64,000 bases of DNA, taken from Corella eumyota (lineage: Eukaryota; Chordata; Ascidiacea; Phlebobranchia; Corellidae). Below are positions 28,739-41,700 of this stretch, one piece after another. The notes beneath the pieces were generated by a model. It did not search any database. It was not told where the DNA came from and saw only the letters and a list, made by a program, of their open reading frames with translations. Location: assembly GCA_963082875.1 (NCBI GenBank), contig OY720098.1, forward strand, positions 19,158,001-19,222,000. The letters run 5' to 3'. A program made the position numbers and the translations under genes. How positions within the stretch are numbered: the first letter of the stretch is position 1; every line of letters starts with the position of its first letter.

Positions 28739-31700
28739 TTAAATGTCTTCTCTTTCAATTTCTTCTTCTGCTTCTCTTATTTTTTCTGCATATTTGCTTT
28801 TAAAGAACCCTTTCTAAGTTCAATATGATTAATTTTAATAGGCGATATAACATATTTGATAAAGTTGTGTATTAGTTATTTTTATACATAATTTAAATTT
28901 TGCTAGTGGTCCAAAGCACTTTTTGTACAATTTAAAACACATAAAAATGATATAAATTTACCTTCCAAAGAATAACAACAAGGACTATTAATGCTACCAA
29001 TCCACCTACGATTGCCCCAATGATAGCTCCAAGGTTAAGACCCTTTTTAGGTTGTACAACTATTGGAGGCTCATATTCTGCTATGCTAGTTTCAAGCTAT
29101 TTAAAATAATATTTATAAAAGTTAGAAGTTGTTAGAGGTAAAATTGCCTTTTATTTTTTTAGGTTTATTGTTGAGTTTTTTATATCAAATTGGGTTAAAA
29201 AATTTTGCTGAGTAAGTTGTTGGGATAAAAAGCTAATTCTAATTTGTAATAAGGTAAATAAAGTGTATAGATACAATCAACTTACTGTGGATTTGTAATT
29301 TATGTTGTCAGGATACAAAGGTAAATTAGCCGTCATTGTTACTGTACTGGTTAGGATAGTGTTAAGTTTTGACTGAAAACAAAAACTCTAATTACTCGCA
29401 ATGAATTTTATTCAGGATAATTTTATCATTTAGAACTTTAAACATTAATAAAACATTGTTTTATTTTAGACCTGACTATATATTACATAATATTTAAAAA
29501 GGGATAAAAACAATATTTATTTTCATATTTGTCCTTATAATTAAAATGGTTGGCATTATTTTAAATACCTGTGCCAGGGAGGGTAGCCAAAGTTTGTATA
29601 AAGCAGGCACAACAATGCTTTGATAAGGCAAAAGTCTGTTAATTTGACAGTTTATGCTTTCACATATCACATCCTCACATGTCTAATAATAATATAAATT
29701 TATTGTAAGTTACAATTATTTTGTAATTTTCGTATTTTTTTTAAAAGGCGTGTTTGTTTGTTTATTTGTTTAGAACTACAATTTTCAATATTGTTAAAAC
29801 TTACAGTTTTTGGTGGTAAATTAAGACTTTCTTTGCTTGGGTAGTCTATTGTATAATTTGTATTGTTTTCTGTTATTGGAAAATTTAATGAGTTGACTTT
29901 GTTTCCAACAGAACATTGGCATACCGACTTTGGCTGAAACAAATATTTATTAATTTAAAAAAAATGCAGCTTAAAATTTACCTAAAACTAAGGTTTGCTT
30001 AAAGTACATAATTTGTTTTGTAACAAATATATTTGGTATTAAAATTGCTGTATTTAAATCAATAACTTACCTCACATGAGAATTCCTGCAAGTAAAGTAA
30101 TGGAAATCCTTGCAGTGTTTGTTTAGGCCAGGTAAATGTTAATGGGGCTGTGTAGATCAAATTTGGTCCTTGATTATAAATCTAAATAGAAGAAGTTTGG
30201 CTTTAATTGTACGCTGTTTTGTTATTATTTTGTTGTTTTGTATTTATGTTAAATTGTTAACCGTATGTTTGTGAATGATATTTGTGTAATTTCCACCAAG
30301 TGCTTGATTATTGAGAGTCCGTATTGTGGTTACGGAAGTTGTTCGATTGTAATATAAAGAAGTAGGCACTGAAGATCTAAAAAATTGTTGATTAATTACT
30401 CAATAAAAAACAATCTTTTATTTTTCAACATAATTTAAATAACATTTTTATACCCTCCTAGTTGTAATACAACTGAATATAAAAGTTTTCTTTTGTATTC
30501 TACTTCATTGTTTAACAAATTTTGATCGTTAGTTTCGGAGGTTGCTTCAGCACTAAAGCGAATTCATAAATTTTTTGTAATGTTCTTTCAAATTAATTTT
30601 TTAGTCTGTTTTGTATGTCAGAGCAAGTTTCTTTTTAAGTAATTAATCACCTTGAAAAAACCTTAGCTGTAATTTCTATTTCTTTAGTTGTAGCTTTTAT
30701 TGTTAACCCTTCCAAAGAAAAGTCTAATTGAAAGTTGCACTAAAAACATTTTTAATTGGTTTTTGTTTGTAGAAATTATTTTTAAACGTATCGGTTTTAT
30801 AATTGTTTGGGTTGTACTTACAGTTGCCCCATTATTCATAACAGTTTGAAGATTAGTCACAGATGATTTGTAAAATAGAACAGTTGTAGTTGCTGAACTT
30901 TCAGTAAGTGATTGTTCAACACAACTGCCTCGGACCTAAATACATGTTTTTTTTTAAAAGCTAATATTCCTATCTTAGTTTGGGTTTGTCATGTTAATCT
31001 TTTGAAAAATTAAATTATGTAAATTATAATCATGTATTAATTTTACTCATTTATATCTGGTTTTAAGTTACCTGAGTAAGCATTAGAGCACTAGATGTAA
31101 CATTTATTTTGGGAAAAAATGAGTAATCAGGTCCATTATTTTGGATAGTATAATCAATAGAAAACAAACCAGGATTTTTGCCAATGATGTAAGGGTTTTC
31201 TTCTTGTGGAACTCTGTAAAAACAAACCTTGTTGTTAGAAATAAAAAATAGATGTTAGGTCTGTTAACAAGTAAAAGGTTTTAATGTATGAGTTACTAAT
31301 GTTGTGATTTCAACTTACGAATAAGTTGCAGTAATACTAAGATCATTTTGACAAGTGTTATCTTGCCCATTACAATTCTTATCAAAGCTTAGAGAATTGG
31401 TAACAAAGTTTGGTGTGACTGGATCTAACACAGCTGATAAATTTTGACTTTTGTGAGTTCCATTAAAATTATATTCAAGGCTAACAACAATTGGAAGTTG
31501 CAATGATAATAAAGAGTAAACTGAGGTATCCAGCTTTAAAATAAAGATAAGCAAGATAAAATTAGTATTTTTAGAATTGTTTTATTTAAATTATTTTGGA
31601 GAATATTTAAAAAAATCTTACGTTAAGTTCTAAGCTATGATTTAAACAGATTTGTTGAGTTCCAATTTCAATTGCGAAATTTTTAGACACTTGAGTTGTT

Positions 31701-34700
31701 TCAAAAAATCGAACTCTTTGATTTTTGAGTGTATTGATGTCCAGTGAAACTGTTAAATTCATACCTAAAATATATATTTATTTGTAAACAAAAATGATTT
31801 AAAGTTTTGTTAATAAAAATAATTACTTTTAGTTATCAACTAGTTAAGCATAATATAGGTAATGTAAAAATAACCATAAAAAATTTCTTCAGGTAACTCC
31901 ACTCTTGAAATAGCTTGTATACAAGTCTTAAATTTAAGACAGGGCAATAAAGATTCACCAAGGCACTTTATCAAATTAATTGAGTTTTGTTCAAAAATTA
32001 TTTCAGCATTGATGTCAATAATGGGTCTTGATCTTAACACAACAATGCTATCACTGGATGGTGCTGAAACTACAATATCAGGATAGCCATTCAAATCAAC
32101 ATCCAAGTTCATTGAGTTTCCACCATTGGCAGCAAACCCAAAATGCTTTAAAGATGCTGTAATGCTGCTACCAACAATCCTCTGTATCAAAGTAAGAAAA
32201 TTCTTAATATTGTATTTTTTCTACTTCGTTTAAAATAGTAATTTGTTTTTAAAAATTTACAACAAAAGTTTTCTGCAGTTTCATGTAAATAATTAATTCT
32301 GTTAAAAAAATACCTGTTTTCTATTGTCTGAAATACCATTTTCGCTAACATAATACAAATAGGTAGACCCTGAGCTATTTTCATTTAATTCCTCATTTGG
32401 TGCCCCTATTATAACGTCATTAAAACCATTTTGATCAACGTCACCCACAACTGTGATTGACATTCCAAAACGAGCCCCAATTGCATTTAAACCCATTAAA
32501 ATTTGGGGTTGATAGGTTGGTTCATTCTAAATGGACAAAGGATTTTTTTTTATTTTAGTGCGTTGGCATGTTTATTTTTCTTTTTAAACACTTTATTTTG
32601 CTTTAATATGTAATTTCAAGTCATGTTTTTATTTAGTTTATTTAATCTGTTCATGCTTACCCAAAGTGCTGGGTAACCATGGTTATATAAGGTACACTAG
32701 TATATTTATTTTGACAATTGTCCAGACTATTCAGTATAAGACTTACCCAGTTTGCTGGGTTAGTGGGGTTATTTAAGTATACAAATACTCTTCCTTGATC
32801 ATACCCAACATTGTCATTGTATAAGGGAGCGGACACCAGTAAATCATCATAGGAGTCTTTGTTGAGGTCAACAGCAAGCACTGTTTGACCAAAGTAACCT
32901 CCTAATTGCCACAAATTATCAGGTGGCTGTATTTTTGCAAACTCTATTGTTGGATTCTCTTGTTGATATATAATAACCTTAAAATAGATCATAGAATACA
33001 TTTTATGTTGCGTAGATTTTGTAATAACCTTCTTTAACCTTTATTTTTTAATAATCAGTAGTTGTTTTTTTGCAGTTGGTAGAACTTTTTATTGACTTGA
33101 TAAGTTTTATTAAAGATGTATAGTAATCTCACCCTTCCTTTTGACATATATCTTGGTGACCCGCTAGCAATGTATTCAGTTGAACCTCCATAAAAGTTTC
33201 CACTTGTAATCGAGTAACCTTTAAACAGAAAGTTCATTATTAGATGAACACAATAGATTATTATAATAGTTTGAAAATTTTGATTTGTATATTGTTTTAC
33301 CAAGGTAAGAATCTGTAATAGAGGTAAGATTTTCAGGGTTTATAATATCTTCAATTTGAGAGTCATTCAGTGTTTTGGTATATGTTGTTTGTATGTCTCC
33401 AGTGTTGGAAACGTAATCAAATACAGAACCACTCCTGTCATATGATCCCACAGCACCAGTATATACATTGTTATCCTATATAATAAATATGTAATTCTAA
33501 AGTTTAGAATTTTTGAATAACCTATTTTGTCGTTTGAACAAACCTGTTAAATTTACAGTCTTTACCAATTTTTTTATTATATTTACGGTTCTTCAAAATA
33601 TATTTAATCTTGTAGATAAACCCTAGACTAAACTTAAAATCTTTGAATAAGATATTTCTTTTAATTTACATTTCGCGATAACTATCACACGTTGGACTCG
33701 TACTTTATCTTGCAAGACCATAAACTACAAGTGTTTTACGCAATTGATTATTACTGTAGGTTTTTTAGTTATACCCGATTAATATGAGTTGATATTCCTT
33801 GTCCACATTGTAGATAACTATTGGTTGAGTTGCTTGCTTCACCTATAAATAAGTTTATCATTTTGAAAAAATATTTCTTATAAATGCAAATAGCCTTCGT
33901 ACAATTTTTTATATAAAATTTGATATTTGCCAAGTATATACTACGTTTGATTAGCAGCGACTTCGTACCAAAACAATGGTTAAAATATAAAATGCTATAA
34001 TATTAAAATATGATTTTCTAAAAATTTTATTAATTCCACCTTCCAATGAAATTGATGCAGCTTCTGTAATTTCCTCCCTAAGTCCTTCAACAACATTTTC
34101 TAGATTGCTAAAGTCTGTAGCAGTAAAAACTCTGTCCATTGTACCAGCGATTTGTAATAGCTGATTCGATGAACTCAGTCCTACTCCTACTACCATCGTT
34201 ATTATGCCGTTATTTCTAAATAGATTGTAATTTAATAAAAATTCAGATAAGCAAAAATGCATGAAAGAAATGCAAGTGCTTCGTAAACATTTTGTAAGTA
34301 GGTCTAAGGTAAGACATAAGTTAATAATGTATATAACATGATTGCTTAATACCTTGCCGTTCTAGCAGCGCTTTCAACCAAGGGTGTATCATTTGCTTGT
34401 CCATCAGTAAGGATAATTATTTGTTTGGGAACGCCACTTCTGCCATACTCTTTGAAATGTGCAGCTACATCATTAATTGCTTGTGCAATATAAGTGCTGC
34501 CATGTGTTCTTGGGAAGTATACCCGCCCTAAAAACAATTATTACAGAAAACATCAGCTCAGTTGGCTTTGAAAATTCTAGTTTAATATTTCAGGTCGTAA
34601 TTAATTTTACGTCTAAAATCGTCGAACGATATTTCTCCTAAGCGGATTCTCTGGGTCGTAGAATCTGCAAAACTGAAAAGTCCAAGGTGAACGTATCCGT

Positions 34701-36896
34701 TGTTGATATCATTTCTAAAAGAAAATTAAAAAAATAAAAGATTTATATATTAGTTTAATTAAATGCTAACAAAATTAGCTTAAAAAAAAGGTTAACAAGA
34801 AGTTTAGTTAACCTAACTTTTAATTGTGTTAACCTAACTTTAGAACTTTTGTTGCCTTACGAAAATGATTCCAAAACGTTGATAACCCATTGTCGTTCTT
34901 GGTTTAGTTCTCTATCATCAACGCTTCCAGATTCATCGAGTACAAATATAATATCTGCTTTGATAACTCCAGGACAAACTGTTATAAATAAACAGTAAAT
35001 ACTGTTACGTATTTTTCGTCTATAGTTACTGCCGTATCTAGCCAACAACTTATAAACTAACAGAGTTTAGCTTATAACATTTATTTACAAATTATAGAAT
35101 AACACCACAACGACCAAACACGACCGTTCAGCAGGTTCTCCAAAACGTAACTAACTAAAAATGTAACTCCATCTATTTAACGTAGTAATTCGTGCCAAAA
35201 ACTAACACGCCTTATCTGAAGGTGTCAAGACAGATAAATATTTTACTAGACAAGTACAACAAAGATTGGGGCAACTGGGATGTTTACGCTGTTTGTTACA
35301 ATACAAACTTAGTTTCGACGATGTACAAGAAGAAGATTCAATTTTCACCCAACCTTTTTAAAGTCTAACCTAAGTTTACAGCGAAGTTAACGGTTACTTA
35401 CCACTAGCACACGGTGAAGACAGTAATTGAGGTCTACTATCGTCCAACAAGGACTTTTTAAAGCAAGCTCCAATCCAGCGTTGGTTATTGTCAGGACAGT
35501 TGAACGTGTACGTGTTTCCGCAAACCTAGAGTAACATGATACAAGTTTATGTGCTATACAAATTGGCTTAACAGTACCGTTCACAAGCTTGTACCACAAC
35601 TCCCACATATATTACATTGCAAGACATTTAACTAATAAATCACGTGATAGAGATAACGGTGTAAACACGTGACTTGAGGTGTAAACACGTGACTAGAAAC
35701 AGATAACACTTAGCGTAAACAAGAAAATTGCGGATTTGTCACAGTATAAACGACCTTATTTTTTAAGTTTGCGCAATTCTAAAGGTATAGTAATTGTTTA
35801 TTTAAATAAATAAACGATGGTTACCTAATATATTTTTTCAAATAGCAGTATTTAGTATAAGGTTATTTTGTTAGTAAACTCTGTGTACTTACTACATAGC
35901 TGTTTTGTGCTACTGCCACACCCAGAGAAATCCCGATTCCGCCTTCTCTTTCTAAGCATTTAAGACAGCGATAAAATTACATTTAAGGAAGTAAAGGATA
36001 AGAAACCTAATGCTGTTAAATTCTTGTTACAAAACCAATATGTATATTATGTGGTGTACATAATTTAAAACACTTAAGAATTTTAGCATGAATAAAAAAT
36101 ATTAAAAATTATTTTTGAAACACTTTTGGTATGCTTACCAAACTCGGAAACAGTCGTGCATTGCACAAATGGACCTTGCGTTACATTGAAAGGGCAAGTA
36201 AATACAGCTCCCTTGTTTCCCCTACCTTCATCTTGTTGAAGTTGTCCGTAAGAGGGAGCACCTGCTGTAATTGTGGTCTCACTTCCAGACCTGTGATAAA
36301 AAATAGTCAAGCTCTAAGGCATGTTAGTCTTGTCACATTATCACTGCATTACAAAATCCCAATTTAAATTGTTTAGTCAAACTATTTGATGTTAGAAATA
36401 AAGTTTAATATTTTATTTTTTTAACTTTAAAAAAGTAATTATTTTCTGCATATAATAGCAAGTTAAAAAGCACGTTATATAATTGCCAAGTTCTAGTTGT
36501 TGTCTCCTATATGTTACCTGTTGTTAATATATTTTTATAAAAAAACTGAAAGGTCAATCTACAAATAAATAGTAAATAGTTAAATTTTTGTATCCCTGTA
36601 ATAAGTTAAGTTTGTCAGAAGACTAAATATATTAAACTGATTTTATGTTATTTAATTAAAACGTAAAATAAGTTTTATTTAAAATAAGTTACACGGTTTT
36701 TTGCAGTATAACTCTTACTTATACAGTTGAATTTAATATAAACAATATTTCACCTTATTGCTATTAACGTTGCTCCAAATTGAAAACTTCTCTCATTCAA
36801 ATTCGTCGGTGAAAGTTTATGATAAGTTCTGGTTTCAACATTTTGGCTTATAGCACATTTTACTATTATTAAAAGTAGACTAGCAAGCTTAATCAT
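28739..36896 (-). CDS. Integrin alpha chain with inserted I domain, gene C
   Basis: Minus strand. The start at 36896 gives MIKLASLLLIIVKCAISQNV, a signal peptide, then FQFGATLIAIR. Next are ETTITAGAPSYGQLQQDEGR (about 36167-36293) and VCGNTYTFNCPDNNQRWIGA (about 35404-35526). The I domain spans about 34034-34982, with MIDAS parts FVLDESGSVDD, HGSTYIAQAIND and IILTDGQAND. Propeller exons carry DLNKDSYDDLLVSAP (32745-32978), DVDQNGFNDVIIGAP (about 32312-32520) and DVDLNGYPDIVVSAP (up to about 32180). Leg exons follow to about 29300. The transmembrane exon (about 28962-29097) has LGAIIGAIVGGLVALIVLVV, and the last exon, 28739-28813, has the short tail KGFFKSKYAEKIREAEEEIE. Genes B and C resemble each other more than either resembles A, so the array probably grew by stepwise tandem duplication. 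Confidence 0.9.
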
Positions 36897-37252
36897 TGTT
36901 CCTTAGTCATATAGCCTATGTTAAAATAACGAAGGTATTGTGTGTTAAGTTATAATATAAGCGCATCTACTATTTATATCCTCTTACTAAATTATTTTTG
37001 CTTACGAGGCGCTTTTTACTTTATTTAAAATATAGGCATATTTATAGTTATTGCCATATTTGATTTGTGAAGTTCTATCAAAAAATGTGTTCTACCAGTT
37101 AAAGACTTTATATATGGGCAATCGATTTATACTTCTTAATAGGGTTGACTTTACTGTAATTTCTTTTATGGCGGTTGCAGGTTATTATATATGAAAAAAA
37201 AACTAACTTTGAACCATGATTTTAACTTAGCTATTCTGTTTTGATGAATAGT
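36897..37252. other. Upstream region of integrin gene C
   Basis: Presumed promoter of gene C on the minus strand. AT-rich, with nothing specific that can be named. Confidence 0.35.
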
Positions 37253-38277
37253 AATTAGTATATTTAATTGATGAATGTTAATTAGTAAATTTAATATGTA
37301 TAATTAAATTCTCGAATTACTATTTACAGTAAACAAAATTCTTTTCCGTCTTAATTTAATAAACAACGACGTTTTAGCTTATATCTTATATATTTGCGAC
37401 AAATAAGGAAAGATATCTTAACACTTTCAGTATATGGTTTATAATTACAAAAATATAGGCAGCTTAAACTGCACTAACATACCATTTTCCAGTTCCAATA
37501 TGTTTATAGTTTTTAATACAATTTTTATGTTTTTTGAAGTGGTGGAATATCCATAATATATTTAAAAAAACATTTTTAATGTTTTTAAAATGCGCATAAT
37601 ATAATCATTTTTAGACATTGTTTTGTTTAAGCATATTGACCTAAGCTCACAGGTATATTTCTCTTAAGCAACACACTGGTATTTTTTACAGTATAATAAT
37701 ATATTATACGGCTATTACTTAAATAAGCACATCATATCGATAATTATTGGCACACAATTTACAACATTTTATCAAAATACATTATTTAAAAAACAACTAT
37801 GAACAATGTTATCAATTTTAAATAAATTTCCCGAAAATATGCACAAATTTAAAAAGTAAATTCGGGTTAAAAAATAATATTTTCAGATTATTACTACATA
37901 CAGTATTTAAGTAATTTTTAATGGAGAAAGTTAGGATAGTGTCGCTATTACAAGCAATAAAAAATACTCAAAAGATGATAAAAAAAAATAAAATTTGCTA
38001 ACCACCAATTTTATAAGCGAATATACAGCGTATATATATATATATATATTTTTTTTTTATTAATTTTGTTATTTTTTTGGTGGTGGATAGCAACATTTAT
38101 TGACATTCTAGCACAAAAACAAGCAATACGGTAATACATAGTAAGCAAACAAAATTACTATTACAATTGTTTTGGAATGCGCTACAAAGTACTTTAAAAA
38201 CATTATTTTTTTCTTTGTTGCCTCCGATGTTTGCGATTTTAAGTAAGAATTATTTTTTTACAGTTTAGGAACAAATT
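37253..38277. repeat. Locally dispersed duplicated block, copy 1
   Basis: About 1 kb of noncoding DNA beginning AATTAGTATATTTAATTGATG. It recurs at 45080-45944 and 52865-53916 in the same orientation. Landmarks shared by all three are AATAAACAACGACGTTTT, GGAAAGATATCTTAACACTT and GGTGGTGGATAGCAACA, plus a (TA)n run. The ends do not show target-site duplications or terminal repeats, so it looks like segmental duplication more than a transposon. Confidence 0.85.
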
Positions 38278-38561
38278 TGGTTATTGGATTTAAGTGTACT
38301 TTAAAAAAAATTTACACATTTTTTTCCATTTTTAAAATAGCTTTTGAACTACACGCTGAAAAAATTTAAGCCTTATAAGTTAGCATACATAGACACACAA
38401 TTTTAATTTAAATTCACAAATATAACAAGTACATTAGTTTTAATTTTTTTTCAAATATTTATGTAAAAAAATGATTTGTTTTTTGCTAGAGTTTGTTGAA
38501 TTTTTTTTGCAGTTTAATGGTTAGTTAATGTTTGACTATAGCTTTATTTTATTAACATGGT

Positions 38562-38763
38562 TTACAAGCTTTCGTAAAGTTCAGTTAGTCTACCTTTTAA
38601 TTTTTGGGATATTTCTACTCTGGGAAAATCTGGGATATTTCCACTCTGGAAACTGCTAAAATCGTCGTATGTTTCAATAGCAAAATCTTGTCGTTTTTTT
38701 TTCAGTTCTTCATTTGTTTCTGCCGCCAAGTATTTTGTGGTGGCTAGGGTGGTTAAATTAACT
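38562..38763 (-). pseudogene. C-terminal fragment of the STAND-like family (fragment 1)
   Basis: The minus-strand frame reads LATTKYLAAETNEELKKKRQ and ends GRLTELYESL before a stop. This aligns with the LALTTTKYLEKETNQQ ... RITELFKNL end of the full-length gene immediately upstream. Only about 65 codons remain, and they abut the 16-20 bases that follow that gene's stop codon. It also has an internal duplication (two GGGATATTTCYACTCTGG). It could be the remnant of another copy or an alternative last exon, although it lacks an obvious acceptor. A remnant is more likely. Confidence 0.65.
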
Positions 38764-38779
38764 CTACATACACAACACA

Positions 38780-41700
38780 CTATAAATTCTTGAATAGCTC
38801 AGTTATTCTAAGCCGTAGTTTCTCAGGAGTTTTTGCTAGCTCTTGGTCGGATAACTTGTATATAACAGCATTGTTTCTACGTAGGATCTTTGCTTGTTGA
38901 TTTGTTTCTTTTTCCAGGTATTTTGTGGTGGTTAAAGCAAGGTTGTATATGCCCCATGCTTTAGTATTGGGAAGTGCTGAAATTATGCCAACACGGTCGC
39001 CTGGTTTAAAAGGATGGGGTCGTTTCCAAGCTTTATCAAATGCGCTGAAAGCTTTCTCATATTGGCCTGTTGCGCCGTAATATTTCATAGCCTGAATGAT
39101 ACAGCTGGCCGCCATGTTAATTTCAAAATTTTTGTCGGCAATTTCTACCAGTTGGTTACATTCCTTATTCCACTCACTCTTCGTATCTGCGTCCATTTTC
39201 TCAAACCCGCTACATTTAAGAGCCCTGCAGTGCGCCTTAATCATATATTTGTAGGCATTAAGCATAGTGTAAGGTGTACCAGTAACTAGCTGATACTTCC
39301 CTTCGTCATAGCGGTCGAGGTCGCGGTCGCGGTCGGGGTCGCGGTCGCGGTCGCCCTTATCATCAAGTAGGTCTTTGGCTTGTCTGTAGAGTTCATTCCA
39401 ATTAGATTCACGATTTTGCAATTTCCAAGGTAGAATAGAATTTGCAAACGAAACATATTCGTGTAGCAGACCAATTTCAGTTTCCTCACGAACCCCCTTA
39501 GCGATGTTGTAAGATAATAATGAGTAATACTCGCATTTCTGTTGGTCAATCGATTCCATTTCTTCTTTTCTGTACAAGACCTGTCTTCCGTAGATATGGA
39601 AAATACTTGCAAGGCGTTCAGCAAAAAATACCTTTTTCAGTTGTTCAATCGTAAGAAGGTTTGTTGTTTCACGTAATAGTTTAATTTGGTCAGTGGTGAG
39701 TGATTGCCCTTTGTCCACAGCATCTTGAATAGTCTTAAGCATTAGCCTTGCACTTTCATTAGAAATTGCCTGATTTTTATGAGTTATGTTAACCGCAAAG
39801 CTTTTTAAATCGTCCTGGTTTAACTTGAGGGTTTGACGAACATATTTGTCAATGTATTCGTCTGCAATGTTGTTGCCTGCATTTTTACATTTTTTAACCA
39901 CAGTGACAGCAACTTTTTGTGGGTTAGCGTCAGTCGTGTAGTCTAACGTTTTGTCTCTTTTGTTTGAAATTTTAAAGAGTTTTTTCCAGTTTACCAATTT
40001 TTCCAGTTTACTGTCACTAATAGCGCAGATTACATTCCAAGCAAACTCTGCTGCTTTCCATAAAGGTTCAAGTGAATCCTTTTTATAAACTCCTTGCAAG
40101 TTAGCCTGACCCAGCAGCTCAAACACCCGACACATTTTCATGGATAAAAGGAAGTTTGCCTCCACGTTGTCATCCAAATCACAAATCTCTGTTTTAAGTT
40201 TTTCACACAATGCTTGCTTGTGGTGCTTTAAATCCTGAAGTAATTTATTATCGGTTACAAGTCGATTATCCTTATCTAATATACCAATCACTGAATCAAC
40301 AGCGACGTTTAAACTTTCCGTATTAGTCTTACTGGGTATCTCACATTCTGGAATCGTAATATATCCATTGGGATAGTCAAAGGTTGTGAAGGTTACACCT
40401 TTAGCTTTCAGACGGGCAATAACGTCGTAGGTTTCCATAATATTTAAGGCATGAACCTCATCTGACGTATACTTGATGTTTGTTGATTCGCCTCGCAGTA
40501 GTTGCATTATTTTTGACACTAGCATCACTGGTAAGTTGTCGTGCTTGAAATAACGCCAAACTTGAAGAAGTTTTTCATCGTTTTTTAAATTGGTGTTTAC
40601 GTTTTCCTCATTCAAACCGTTTAAATTGTTAAGAGCAACATAAGCACCAACATTGGCATTGACATTTGAAACTTTCTTTAGCATTGAAATTGTGGTTTTG
40701 ATAACCTTAACAGAAATAGAAGTAGTTTTCATTATTCTTAGGTAATGTTTGTATGGCATATTGTTGTTCTCGCAAAAAAGTCGAGCAGCAAATAAACTAA
40801 TTGGTTTGCCGTCATAAAAATTTGCTAGTTGTTTTGCAACTTCTCTGTCACCGTCACCGTTATTATCCAGCAGGTAATCGATAGCTTCTCTTTCATTAAA
40901 TCCAGTGATTTCGACTTTTCGAAAACGACTCATTGCCCGAGATTCCTGGTCAGTAAATAAAATATCCTTTCCACTTGTAACAAACAAAAGCTTGACGGCA
41001 TCATTATCATGGTTTATTACTTCTTGAATGGCGTTTCGTACTAAAAATATGGCGTCTTTGTCGCTTTGAAATTCTGGCAATAAAGTTACCCAAAAGGTGG
41101 TTTCCGAGTTTCCATCGTTTAACATTCTAATGAGTTCCTGAAACACGTTTTCCCCGCCTAAATTTACCTTCATTCTTTTAAAATCATGACATATCTTTTC
41201 AAATTCAGAAATTAATGACGATTTACTACTAATAGAAACTTTCCAAGTTTCAGGGATGTCGTGTAGAAGACATTTTGCCGTGTATTTTTTCCCGGTGCCT
41301 CGATCTCCGTACAGTTGCACAACTCGGTTTTTACTGAACTCATTTTTAGCATTTATCACAGATTCGACGTTTTCTTTCTGTAATAATGCAAAAAAAACTA
41401 TTTTTTTAACAAAGTTTTAATAAATAAATACACGTGCCATAATAAAACAACATAAATTTTATTATTTTTTCAATTATCGAAAAGCTTTTAAAAACAACTA
41501 CTGTTAAATAAGTGGGCATATTATTCAATAGTAGTAGGTTAATATTATACTTAAAGTAGATAGCTTATAAGCTTGAACGTTAATCGGCATGACAAGCTAC
41601 TGCCACCCACACAAAAGCAGTGTTGTGTTTTTTTGCAAAGTCTATATACTTTTATCCTAACTTATTGCAAATTGCCAGTTTATAAAATCCACATTGCCGT

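Noticed and set aside
37253-38277. Dispersed 1-kb block as a transposon
   Set aside because: No inverted or direct terminal repeats, no target duplications and no coding capacity; copies are all local and in one orientation, fitting segmental duplication.
39014-39289. Plus-strand frame of 91 codons
   Set aside because: Antisense to the well-conserved coding exon of STAND-like copy 1.
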